Source: Micromussa lordhowensis (lineage: Eukaryota > Cnidaria > Anthozoa > Scleractinia > Lobophylliidae). Taken from it: DNA of 64,000 nt. Positions 22,259 through 34,234 of the stretch are shown here, piece after piece. The notes below the pieces were generated by a model. That model made no database searches. It was not told the DNA's origin and was given only the letters and a program-made list of their open reading frames with translations. Numbering within the stretch: the stretch's first letter is position 1; every line of letters begins with the position of its first letter. The stretch covers positions 11,321,797 to 11,385,796 of the forward strand of contig OZ026606.1 of the NCBI GenBank assembly GCA_964020085.1. The letters run 5' to 3'. A program made the position numbers and the translations under genes.

Positions 22259-25200
22259 ATGATGGATCCATTTCGTGCGAGGCTGCTGTCCGTTTCAAAT
22301 GGAATAACTGATCGGGAACTTGGCCAGTTAAAGTTTGTCTGCAAGCAGCATATTCCTGTTGGCGTTCTGGAGAAGATTGTTCGTCCGTTGGACTTGTTCG
22401 ATGAGCTTGAAAACCGGAACTTGCTAGGCCATGATAATACTGTATTTTTGGCAGAACTTTTGACCGAGATTAATCGTTTGGAGTTGAAAGAGGAATTGTT
22501 TGGTGTTCGAGGTAAGCAAGGTCTATTAATTGTAATACTTCGTCAGTAGCATTGTCGTCAAGTTAATCATAAGAAAAAATTAGATGCACGCAATTTGTAG
22601 CTAGGTAAAACATCACAGATCACAGTATGCTGTTGTTGACCCTATATTTGTCAAATAAATTATTGAAGATCATATATCATGATTGAGTGATACCAGATTC
22701 AGCCGGTATAGTATTTCACTTTGCTAGCCTGGGACATATACATGTAAGATCAGCTATTATGATCAAATAATGATGGGGCTGACATTGATTTTTCAGTCCC
22801 CTGTTACCTACATGTAGATGGGTGACTTGTATCAAACACAGGGAAGTTCACCAGTAACTTCAAGGGTCCATCAAGCATATTCAGTGGTAACAGGTTTTTT
22901 GGGTTATTGTCCAAAATATGACAGCCCTGTTATGTCCTAAGTGTCAGTGTTACATGGTGCTGTTACCTATAAGACAGATAATGTACTGAAAAGCATGATT
23001 ATCTATAAGGCTAATAATATATCACTGCAAAAATTTCAGCATGCTGACTGGCCGAGAGCACATTAATAAATCCCAAACAGTGTAAAAAGTTAAAATTGAT
23101 TAAATTGAAAAAAATGTTTAATAGCATTATATGCATTTTATTAGCAAGTAATCAAATGATATTTCTTGAGCAGATTGGATTATTATAAATAATCACCTAC
23201 AAATGTTTCAAAGACTATAACTAATTTGATAATTTGGTTTTATCAACTGAATTGATAATGTATATTGGTCACCATATAGAGATTTGAAAGCGTTTCCCCA
23301 CCGACACAGCACCACAGTTTCTTTTGAAACTTAGCCCCTTTATAAATAATTTGCTCTTACCCTATAGTTATGGGCTCATGCAAAGTTTTGAAACTTTTTT
23401 AATGCTTAGTTATTTTAAATTGCACTTGATTACCTGTACAAATTTCAGTACATGCTGGAATTGTCTCCCAGGTGTTTGGGGGCGGGGGGGGGGGGCTGGG
23501 GGGCTGGGATGGGGCTGATATCTCAGCTCACATTCCACAACAAGTTCTATAGAACTGAACATGAGGATTACATGGAGAAGAATTCAGTCTAAGCTAAAAT
23601 TCATTCCAAGGCTGACAATTCCACATTCAGTTTTCAGGGCTGTGCTCTAGAAGTTTCCGGTTGCCGCAGGCAACTAACTTAACTAAGGTTAGGTGCTGGC
23701 CAGGCACCCAGGATTTCGTGGCTAGGAATCCTTGGGCTCCTCATAATGTTTTGTAGACTGCAGCCTGGGTTTTGGAAACTGGGAGCCTAGAGTTCTCAGC
23801 CGTGGCAAATCGGCTGAAGAAGTTCAACACTGTAATCAAAATGGATTTTCAGCCTGGGCTGAAATGGCTGACGATAATCAAAGAATTGCAACAGTATACA
23901 TGTATATGAAGAATTGACTGCTTTACCAGTGTTACAAGCATTTGGCTAATAATGTAACAATGATCAACAGTTTCTCATTGTATTTATTGATGTAATGAAA
24001 GACCTACAGTAAGACAGTTTGAGAAAATTAGTAACTTGAAAAGCCTGTACAAACATACTTACAACTTGTATTTGCACAGCATTTTTGGGTCTTCAAAAGT
24101 TCCACTCCTATTTCAGAAATGGTAACTGTAATATGTAACAAAGAAGTTATAGAATCTTTAACTTGATAAAGAAATGGAAAATGTAAGGGTGGTTTATTTC
24201 TTACATAGTGCAGTTTTAGCATAATGGGTGGTTCCAGAAAATCTCCATACCCTACCATGGTAAGAATTAGAATTAGGTGTGTTTAGATGAGCGTATGTAA
24301 ACACGGTTGTGATGTTTTAGATTTGCTCCTATTTTTAAGAATTATTCTATAAAAGTGTTTATGTAGCCTCGTCTAAACACCCGGAGGGTTGGGAGAATTC
24401 TTGAAAGTTATGCAAACCCTTGACTACGTCTCGGGTTTGCATAACTGTCTTGAATTCTCCCAACCCTCCTCGTGTTTAGATGAGGCTATGTAAATGTTGT
24501 AGTTCAGTTTTACCCTTTGTACAATTTGTTTCTGAACCAGTACAAAATATTTTGAACTAGTTTGAATTTTTTCAAACCAGTTTATTTATCAACTATCCAA
24601 AAGGGGAAAATATCTCTTTACTTACCTCTATCCTATTCTCATATTCTCAATGCGTCCCTCCTGATTTATTCTATCCCCCAGCTACCCTACCCCTTCCCCC
24701 CAATCCCCATTAAGTATGAATACTAATTAACAGCAGGTTTTACTTTTTTCCTATTTATCTCATACTCACCAGGATTTGAACCGCAAACCTTTAGGTCTGC
24801 TTCCCACTGGCATTACTACTTGACCACAAAAGCACTGGATGCAAAGGCTCTCATATTTCTTTTAATTATCAGTTTATCACCCCAGTCTCCTCTCATAAAA
24901 ATTTAATTCATTCATAGATTAATATAAATTTTAATTTATTCAAACCTTATTATTCTGATTCTAACCCTAACCCTAATCTAATTACTAAGAAGCTACCAGT
25001 TCCAAATAAGTGGTTAGTTCTAATCAGTAACCTGGGAGCTCAACCCAAACTACTAAGTAACATGCACAGCTGACCCAGCCTAACATCAAAGCTAACCATT
25101 CTAAATAAGTGCTTAGGCCTAATCACTAACCTGAGCCCAAGTTACCAAGGCACATGCTCACATCTTGCTCAAAATTAAAAATTAAACTGGTTTGAAAAAA

Positions 25201-28200
25201 ATGAACCAGTTTAAAAAATTTTGTACTGCTTCAGAAACAAATTGTACCAAAGGTAAACTGAACTACAACATAAACACAGAAAAAGTGCTCTTTTGCATAA
25301 TTATTAAATGTTGACAAACTTGAGTTGCTTTTTCTGGACTGAAAATTGTGAGCAGAATTTTCTTGGTGGGGGGAAAAAGCACATTCAAGTTTCCCATTCA
25401 TTATATTAAGTATTATGCAGTCAAACAGGAATTCCAAAGGGTCTGGAAAAAAAATTGGAAATTCTGGAGGGGAGGAAGGGTAAACGAGTTTGGAATTCAG
25501 AGGGCATGGAAGGTAAAACGTTTTGGAATTTCCAAAGGCGGGGTTGGGGGGGGGGGGTTAAAATGTTCATGCTGCCCGTGGTAGGGTATGGATATTTTCT
25601 GGAATCACTCAATGAAGTACATAATAAATATTTAATTCCAAGTAATAACTAATAAATAACTAATAAGAATTCTTGTTTATTATTTTAGTGCGGAGCAAAT
25701 CAACTGATGCAGTTCTCAGCCATATGCAAGATTCACTTCGTGATCATTATCAAAATGTCATTGGTTGGATTCAGCCAATCACATGGAATGATTCATTTCA
25801 GATTCACATAGAACATATTTTTACAAATTTGGAAATTGTCTCACTGGTTTCCCAAGGTACAAGATGCATCCAAAAGCCACTGGAATCCTACCACGATATA
25901 TTTTCCAGCCGTCCAGGTTGTGCCAAGCCAAGAAGAATCCTCATTGAGGGTGAAGCGGGTGTAGGAAAGAGCACATTCCTGTGTAAAATTGCCTACGACT
26001 GGTCAACCAACAATAGCAAGCTGCTAAAGTACTCAATTGTGATTCTTATTGAGCTGAAGCAAATGAAGGGAGGTTTTAAAGATGCTATCTTGCAGCAGCT
26101 ATTTCCCACTGATTTTCCGATACCACTGACGCAACTTCTCAGTCACCTTGCAAGTAATCAAGAGAATGTGCTTTTCCTCCTTGACGGTTTTGATGAAGCA
26201 AACGTTTCTTGCCTGATGCACCTGCAAGATATCCTGAGTGGAAGGATTTTTCGAAATTCGTGCGTGGTTCTCACCTCAAGGCCAGGCAAAACTGCCCACA
26301 TACAGAGAATGATGGACACACGACTGGTAATTACAGGTTTCACCACGGAAAACATCAGAAGTTATGTGTTCAAGTACTTCCAAGATGATGCTGTCACTGC
26401 CGAGGTCCTGTTATCGGAAATGGAAACAAACCCTGTTATCGAGGATATTGCAAAGGTCCCCTTAACAGCCATGCTGATCTGTGCCCTGTGGGAGGATGCA
26501 CCAGATGCAACGTTTGAAGCACTATCCACACTAACAACTCTTTTCAATGAACTTATTTTACTTATGGTGAAGCGCCACTTTGCTAAGAATTCTGAAGAAG
26601 GTGATTCTGCAGGGGAGGAGTTTGCTAGCTTGGAAGATATCCCTAAGGATCTTTATAATGATCTGCTCATTCTTGGAGAGATTGCGATGAATGGTTTACT
26701 TGAAGATAACCTTCTGTTTGATGTCCAAGCATTGGAAAAGAAGTTTTCCAGCAAAGTTCTATTTGAGCTTGGATTGCTCTCTCAGGAGAAAAGCAGTTCC
26801 CGGTTGAAACCAGTGCGAAAGTGCTGCTTCGTCCATAAGTCTTTTCAGGAGTATGTGGCAGCATTGTGGCTCAGTAATGAGATAAATTCTGCTAGGAATG
26901 CTCCGGCAAAATTGAAAGATGTCTCCGCACTAACCTTGAAGTGTGTGAAGAAAGCCTCTGACACTATGCTGCTCAATTTTGTGTCTGGTCTTGTTGGAGA
27001 CAATTTTGAGTTTGTGTTTGTACCTTTGTTGGAAAGTCTCAAGGAAAGTGTCATTACTTCGGACATCAGTGAAGCAAATGACTTCCTTGAAATGTTTGTT
27101 CTTGCTTTGTTTGAATCCCATCAGGGTCACCTTGCAGGTAAATTAGGGGCAACTCTTCTTGATGGGATCTTGAAGTTGTCTGGTCGAGACATAAGTCCAT
27201 ATGGTGTCCGGGCCATGACATACTTCATGCAAAACAATCCTGACCTCAAGTCGTTTGTTCTGGAACACAGTCAGTTAGAGAGGCAGACTGCAGCTTTCTT
27301 TGCAAACTCTCTTTCTCAAATGCCTTCCCTACGAGAACTTTGCCTCAATCAGAACATTGTAGGTGATGGGGCTGTAGAAGCATTCAGCAGGAATTTGTCC
27401 AGCAATCTTCCTTTGGAGAAGTTTGTGTTCAGTGGAAATGCCTCGAGGAGAGATATTGGTGATGACTTTGCATCAGTTATGAAGTCCTGCCCAAATCTTC
27501 GCCATTTGGATTTGAGCTACAGCGGTCTTGGAGATGAAGACATGAAGGCTGTGATAGATGCTCTGAAATTTGTTCCACACTTGAGGTTATTAGATCTAAG
27601 TGGCTGCAAATTAGCTCAGAACAGTATGACATACTTGTCTGAGAAATTGTCCTGTACACATGAGCTGGTCAGCTTGAGTCTTGAAAACAACAACGACATT
27701 GGAGCTGAAGGTGTCAAAGCACTGGCTGAGGGGTTCCACAAGGTTCCACGGCTGGAACGTCTATCACTCCATGACGTAAATCGGAATACAGACAGCGCCA
27801 GAGAAACCTCTAGAGTCATTTACACCAGCCTTGGCCAAGCCTTTGCTCACTGTCCAAGACTAACAAGGTTAGATCTATCTGCAAACCTGTTACATCAAGG
27901 GGCATTCATTGCAGATTGCATCAAGAATGCCCCAAAGCTCACTTCTCTGAACTTATCTGGAAATGCCTTTCAAGATGACGGTGCAGAAAGTCTGGCAAAA
28001 GTTCTTCCTTGTTTGCAAATGCTCTCGGAGCTTTTTCTTGACAGAAATCACATCACATGCCATGGATTGGCATGTCTTTGCGAAAGTTTAAAACTGACAC
28101 CAAATGTACGAAAACTGTCTCTAAAGTCAAATTTGATTTCTGATGTTGGAATTGTAGCTCTAGCAAGTGTTTTGCCCAGCCTTTGCCAGTTGTGTGATCT

Positions 28201-31200
28201 GTACCTTGGATACAATAGCATCACTGAAGCAGGCGTAAATGCTCTATGTCTCTCATTCAAGTCTCTTGGTAACCTTCAATGCCTTGATCTTAAAGGCAAC
28301 CTGATCAATGAGGAAGGCATGGCTGCCTTAACTACCCCATTAGCTTCATTGCCTAAACTGAGACAGTTGTACCTTTGGAGTCCTGTGACAGAATCTCCCC
28401 AAGGACAAGCAGCAGAAAGTGCCAAGCCTGTGGAGTTTTTCAGCCCAACAAGAATTTATTCACCAGGTACAAGTACTGGTAAAAATGGAATGGGTGATTG
28501 CAGGTTACAAATAAATATAGTAAATAGGAGTGATTTTCTTTATTTCTCACATGATCTGAAATTCTTGTCATGTTTTTTGACAGTCCAATGCACATATATG
28601 TACTACTGTAACTAACATGACTTTAAGTTCTTTATCTGTTACATAACAATGTACACCCATTTATGTAGGTTCTCATTGGTTGAAAGCATTCTTAACTTTT
28701 TACATTGTAAGCTGATGACTGATTGAATGGAACATCATTTCTTCCTAATACTTATTTGTTGTATTTATTTATTGATTAATTATCAGCCTATACAGAATCA
28801 GAAGCACGTCGGCTTTCACATGGTTTTGCCGAAGAAAAACGCCACAGCAAATGTTATGTCGCCCTAAAAGAAGAAACTTTTAAGCTGCTTATGACAACCG
28901 TCCATTCTCATGCTTCACTGGAAGGGATTTAGTAAGTGCACTTCATTTTTCATCTCCAGGCCCCTCCCTTTTGATTATAGAGTTGCATATTCACTATGAT
29001 GGGACGAGTGATTGGAAGTCTGGATCTCAGGAACTTTCCTTTTTCTAATAAACGATTCAGAACAAGACATGTATTAATTATATAGGTCTATATAGACAGA
29101 GGCAATGCACTGGGATGTTTTATGTATTATTTTCCCAGGGACTCTCACATTAATTTTATGTAGGAGCCGTGCATGTTTTGTGCGGGCAATCTGACTCATG
29201 TTTTGCCAGGAACTCTTGATTATTCTTAGATGTCTTCCAAAGAAGTTCTGTTTGTTTATTCTGGGGGTATCATGTTTTCCTGGGGGGTTTAAATATCCAT
29301 GTTCAAAGTCTTTGCACTGTTTCCCCCATCTCCACTCCCCTCGGTCATATGCAAAATACTCCTGATTTTAAAAATTCCAAAAACCATTGTTAGATTTGCT
29401 CCATATATTACGAAGATTAAATCTGGCCCAAAAGTGTTAGCCTAGGGGATTATGTCCTAGGCGACCTTCTAGGACTTAAAGTCAAGTCCTGTTTATTTGG
29501 TTAAGAAATTCTCTCAGGTTTTTCCCTTTTGCTTTGAGTGTCATCTGTTTATCCCAGACACCCTCTCAAGTGAAAGAAAGTCTTTGATCATATAAAAAGA
29601 TCAAATGATTGTACTAAAATGAATAAAGATGGGCTTGGCTTTTTGAAATTTTGAATGAAGTGAGTCTTAGCCACTTACATTGTAACAACTTGGTGATTTC
29701 TAGGACAAAGATGATTGTTCTTAGTGAAAAATGCACTATTGGGATGGTGAGGGGGGGGGCTTTCATCTGTAATGATATTCACCAGGTTCCCATCAATATC
29801 ATTTGCATTACGTGCAGGTCACAAAAAAGAATCAAATCCAAACCATTTACGTTAGGCCAAAATTTTTCAGTTTGTAAATGCCCTAACCCTAAGTCTCAAT
29901 CAAGTAGCGCTGTTCACAGAGTAATACTGTCTTGCTGGAATGTTTCTTGGAATCGATAAGTCTGAGCTTCTCAAAACCAAAGAAACTGCCGATGGCTAGT
30001 TATGATGAGAACACTGCCGAGTGTTGAAATTTGATTTTGAAGCAAGATATTTGTATTTGTTAGTCTCAAATGGACCCTTCACACTTGTTTTTTCACGCAT
30101 GAGTGGTTCCAATTAAAACTGACAAATCAGCGACTCTTGTCCACATGGTCAGAATAAACAATCTAGCTGCACGTCCAGAAACTTAAACTATATATAAATG
30201 TTTGGAAGTCTCTTTTTCTAGTGTCTTCAGTGGCATTTTAATATCTTGCATGAATGGCAATTCTCAATAATTGGTCCACAATGCGTACATGTGTGGCTTA
30301 GGAAATTGAGCTGTTTTGATGGGAAGCATACAAATTATTATTGTCTCTTAATGAGTTTCTATTAGTAATTACTTCTAATATGTGATTACAGTTGGATAGT
30401 TTTCCATATTGTTCCTGTCAATCAATAAAACAAGATAACTACAATGTAGCATACAATAGACCATTTCTGAATTCCTGCACCTTTTAGTTTAGTCAAGTAA
30501 AGAGAGTAGCCTCCCAGCTTCATGCAATACAATATTAAGGGTACTATGTCTTGCTGTGTATGCAAGTAAAATAACAATATTCTTTCTTGGAAACACAAAT
30601 CACAGTATTTTGTTCCTATTTACCTTGGTAATTGTTTGTGCTAATCTCACTTAAGCAATGCAGTAATATTTAAAAGGATTGCAGATTTTTGCAGTGATTA
30701 CAAAACATACTTATGTTGACAAGTATCAAGCATTCATAGTTTGAGTTTTGATGTCAATTTGTTTAAATCTCTCATTTCTAGACACAAAAACAAACTCTAC
30801 ATCACCAGCCATGATGCATGTTTGACTAGCTTATGTTCGACATGATTGGACAATATATCTCTCTCTTGAATAAAGTAGATCTCTACAATATCTTGGACTT
30901 AATTTGTTCATCGGCCATCCATCACTAAAATATTTCGGAGTAGCTTGTATTTACTCGATCGTAAATGTAGGTTGACTTTCATACCATCTGTGAAAAAAAT
31001 ATTCACTCTTATCAAACTGCATGGAACACAAAAGAAATTCAGTGCGAACGACAACAAAATTAAAAGATAAGGCAAGTATTTGAAAATAAAAATTAAATGA
31101 CAGGTATCAACACAGCCATAATTTCAATGTGTATATAAAAAATATAACAATTTTTACAATGAGGCCAAAACATAACAAAAACTTAAGTCTACCTTGGACT

Positions 31201-33725
31201 CCACAAAGAGGGAAAGTGTGTGGGAAACCATCAAATTCTCTAGCCAAGAAAGAAAGCCATGAACTTAATTTCCACATCTGCTAAACATGATTGTCTTCCC
31301 AGGTCTCTTGCATCAATTCTCTGATCTTGCCAACCTTCCTGTTGTAACAGATACATTAATTACCCCAGTCATTTTCATCTGTGTGTAAGAAAAAACCGAT
31401 AGGCTTTTGCAAGCAACATATTTACTAAAGCAAAAATGGCTGACTTCAAGCTACGAGGTGTTTGACAAACTCATACCCAGGGTCTCTGCCAGTAAACCAT
31501 GTGACAAGTGCTCTGTTCACTGTGGAAAATCATGGAATAAATAACTTGGATCATGACATTGAGTGGTTTACACTTTGTGTAAGCCACACAAAAATGGGAA
31601 TTTTTAGCAGACACTTTCTTAAAGGTTTGTGGTATGGAAACTCTTCATGGTGGCATCAATTAGATTAGACTTTGAGGTGACAATGTGACTCTTTTGTTTT
31701 GAAACAGATTCCTTGCATGGTTCACAGAGGTAACTTATGTCAAGACAAGACAACTTTATTACATTTTTGTAGAATACATTACTAACAGACCTGGCGCGGC
31801 AGGTAGCAAAAGCTAGTCGAGGCGGGCCAGGAACAATAAAATAAATGAAATCTGCTAATCTTAGTTTAAAAGGAACGTATTACAGGAAAAGCAAAAGCAA
31901 AGGAAGAAGTACTCGAGGGAGACTCATATTGTATTATTTCATTAAGGCTACATAGTTAATTCAAAATTAATTTGAAGTATCTAGGACAGAACAGAATTGG
32001 AATAGAAGAAGGAAGTACAGCTATGGAAAGTAAAAATTAACTTTTGATATGATGAATTCTAAATCTTTATAAGAGTCTTCGTTTTTGAATCTTCTTTTTA
32101 AAAGAAGCTTTAGGGAGTGCCCTTAACTTAGTTGGTATCTCATTCCACAGTTTTGCACCAATTCTTGACAAAGACTTCCTCTGAATTTCAGTATTTGATT
32201 TCTGGATATAGAAATGTCTCTCGTAAAGTGTCCAAACGTTTTCTGTTACTGACCTTTTGTCCCCAAAAATGCTCTCAGGTGTTGGGAAGTGTAATGTGAC
32301 AATGAAACTTCCCAAACTCTGCAGATTTCATGGCATCTTATAGAATTATAAGTTATGTCTTCATGTGTCTGGTTGTTTCAAGTCTCGTTAGGCAACACTG
32401 TTTACCTTCAATAATGTATGCTTGCTTAAATGGGTTTTGAAATTGATATTAATCTGAACTGGTTTCGTGGAATATCAAAACCAAAAAAAACTATGATCAA
32501 GCCACTGTTTGATTGTTAAAGTCAAACCGTACTACATATTGTAAATTTGTTTTTTTTTTCGCTGTACATCATAACCAAACAAAATTGTTGTATACATTGT
32601 AAATGTTATCATAACTTTTAAGAGTTCACTGAGTGTTTCAACCTCCAGGGGCTTTTAATTCACAAAAAATAACTCTTGCATGCCTAGCATGTTTACGTTT
32701 TATTTCAAGCTGCATCTTGAGTCCAGTGTGGTCTCCTTATCCTGGGAGGGGGATTCCATTATAGAAACCAGTGTACTGTAGAACAACAACTTAACTAGCT
32801 GTCCGTCTGCTTACAGCCACCAGCAGATATGAACACGTTACTCCTGTACTTAGAAACTTACACTGGCTGCCTGTGTTCGCCCGTATTGACTTCTTCTTGT
32901 TTTTAAAGTATTAAGTGGTCTGGGTCATCTTGGTGAACTGTTAAGACCATACATTCCTAATAGAAACCTAAGATCTTCTAAGAAAAAACTCTTAATTGTA
33001 CCTAAATGCAATCTTAAAACATATGGATATAGAGCGTTCTCACATAGAGCTCCCACTTTGTGGAACGCCCTACCGGATGACATTAGGCAAGTGGAACTCC
33101 TAGAAACATTTCAGTCTAAACTTAAAACTCATCTATTTTAGGCAGTTCTTTCATTGATTTTTTACAAGTTTTTTAATTTGTTATCTAATTGATTTTATAT
33201 TTATACCACCTTTATTGTAAAGCGCCGCTGAATCTTTGAGAAGCGTTGCGCTATATAAGTGATGTATTATTATTATTTTTATTATTATTATTATAATTAT
33301 TAAATATCTGTGACATTTCTGGACAAGGTTTTTTAGACGACTGTGACGACTGTATTTTATGTACAGGATAATAGACTAGAACAATGACTAGAACATAATA
33401 ATTAATATTTTTTTGGCTAAATCCCCTTGAAGGTACCAAAAAATATATATATAATGCAACTGTGCATGCTCTTTAACAGCAGTTGTTTTAGATTTAACAA
33501 CCAGTCATTCTAGCCAACAATTTTTGCCCCCTTTAAGGTATGAAGGTTCTTCAAGGTTTATATTGGGGACTCCCTCATCTCCTTTTGCCCCATTTACTTG
33601 TTTGCTAGTTAACTCAGCTCTTGTGTTTATATTGTCATTTCAGCCTCAGTCAAAATGCCATTCCCAAAGGAACTGATCCACAAGATTACCCTCGCCTTCG
33701 TTTGATAGGACAGTACAAGAAGTAA
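22259..33725 (+). CDS. DED-NACHT-LRR innate immune receptor (NLR family), 4 exons, complete
   Basis: Exons 22259-22511, 25689-28466, 28787-28931 and 33644-33725 join in phase across GT/AG introns to give 1085 aa; a second ATG follows at once at 22262. Exon 1 is a death-effector domain (residues 1-84). MDPFRARLL, ELGQLKFVCK, LDLFDELE and RLEL in the place of the RxDL motif resemble FADD-type DEDs. Exon 2 holds the NACHT ATPase: Walker A GEAGVGKST at residues 172-180, Walker B LLDGFDEA at 248-255, sensor-1-like LTSRP, then winged-helix-type sequence and the VHKSFQEYVAALWL segment. About nine ribonuclease-inhibitor-type leucine-rich repeats follow (residues 630-980). Exons 3-4 add a 75-residue basic tail without a known domain. 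Such proteins are taken as cytosolic sensors that oligomerise and recruit DED partners such as caspase-8. Human NLRs lack DEDs; DED-NACHT pairings are reported from corals. The long open frame starting in intron 1 at 25673 is not a true start. Confidence 0.93.
23473..23519 (+). repeat. G-rich tract in NLR intron 1
   Basis: A run of GGGGGCGGGGGGGGGGGG is followed by GGGGGG, GGG and GGGG separated by short CT spacers. Four or more G-tracts in under 50 bp could form a G-quadruplex in the non-template strand and in the pre-mRNA. A second G-run lies at 25536-25558. Confidence 0.6.
24363..24489. repeat. 127-bp inverted repeat (foldback)
   Basis: The left arm TAGCCTCGTCTAAACAC...GGAGGGTTGGGAGAATTC...GTTATGCAAACCC is mirrored by GGGTTTGCATAAC...GAATTCTCCCAACCCTCC...GTGTTTAGATGAGGCTA. 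The spacer is about 13 bp. It lies in NLR intron 1. Confidence 0.8.
24497..25272. mobile_element. 776-bp element with about 90-bp terminal inverted repeats in NLR intron 1
   Basis: The left end (TGTTGTAGTTCAGTTTTACC, then ACAATTTGTTTCTGAACCAGT and CAAACCAGTTTA) is mirrored at 25183-25272 (TAAACTGGTTTG ... CTTCAGAAACAAATTGTACC ... AACTGAACTACAACA). It contains a degenerate tRNA-like segment on the minus strand near 24768-24840 with a B box (GGTTCAAATCC), and a short telomere-like stretch (CTAACCCTAACCCTAAT) at 24961-24977. The boundaries are approximate and no target duplication is clear. Confidence 0.6.
25536..25558 (+). repeat. G-run in NLR intron 1
   Basis: GGCGGGGTTGGGGGGGGGGGG is embedded in purine-rich sequence, about 130 bases before the intron-1 acceptor at 25688. 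Confidence 0.6.
31736..32330 (-). mobile_element. 3' end of a non-LTR retrotransposon (LINE), fragment
   Basis: On the minus strand the frame from 32315 to 32067 ends in SRIGAKLWNEIPTKLRALPK and ASFKKKIQKRRLL before a stop. This matches the terminal region of LINE reverse transcriptases (G-x-K-L-W-N-x-(I/L)-P ... FK). A 3' UTR of about 330 bp follows, ending in AATAAAGTTGTCTTGTCTTG near 31740-31760. Upstream coding sequence is missing or decayed. It lies in NLR intron 3, antisense to the gene. Confidence 0.7.
32815..33320 (+). mobile_element. 3' end of an L2/CR1-type LINE, fragment
   Basis: On the plus strand the segment reads HVTPVLRNLHWLPV, then after a frame change LRPYIPNRNLRSS, KTYGYRAFSHRAPTLWNALP and FQSKLKTHLF before a TAG near 33139. 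This is the standard C-terminal layout of Jockey/CR1/L2 reverse transcriptases. The 3' UTR (TTGTAAAGCGCCGCTGAATC ... GCGCTATATAAG) ends in an ATT microsatellite at about 33265-33300, as in L2-like elements. Stops and a frameshift in the 5' part show it is dead. Confidence 0.8.
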
Positions 33726-34234
33726 CAAGTGGCATGTCATTTGAAGTTATACTTTGGAACAAGTACAGTATGCGTCCTGCATGGTATTGCTATGAAATTA
33801 TTGCAATTTAGTGAGCCTGCAAAGTTATTTTTCAGCCACTGTAATTGCTAAGCAACCTGGCATTACATGCAGCCAGCTGATTTGACGATGTGTGGGACTA
33901 GTTGGATACAATTTAGATTGAATTGGATCTTTGAGTACATGTACTTACACAAAGAGATTTCCACAAAATGAAATTAAGATAATTTATTCTGAGAATATAT
34001 GTTTTTAGTGACATACTACATCAAACCTAGAGCAGTTCCCATACTTCATACATTCAGGTATAGATAGTGGGCACATGATATATTGATAAATCAAATGTAT
34101 GTATTAAAATTCTAACATAGCAACAGGGCTTTGGGAACTAAAACAAAAACTTACATTGTTTATTCTTGCCTCATCCTCAATGGGTGTTCTTTTATTTTAG
34201 TCCCCTAAGCCTCAGTGGCATGTTAGAATTTCAC

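Noticed and set aside
24961..24977. Telomere-like CCCTAA repeats as a sign of a chromosome end
   Set aside because: There are just two full repeats plus fragments, embedded in a transposon-like element in an intron, so it is not a telomere.
25673..25688. Start of a 980-codon open frame beginning MFIILV
   Set aside because: These bases are the intron-1 polypyrimidine tract and AG of the NLR gene. The reading frame enters from exon 1 through a TTTTAG acceptor at 25688.
28467..28615. C-terminal extension of the NLR frame past SPTRIYSPG
   Set aside because: The sequence after the CCAG|GTACAA donor has intron-like composition. Splicing to 28787 keeps the frame and leads to a clean end in exon 4.
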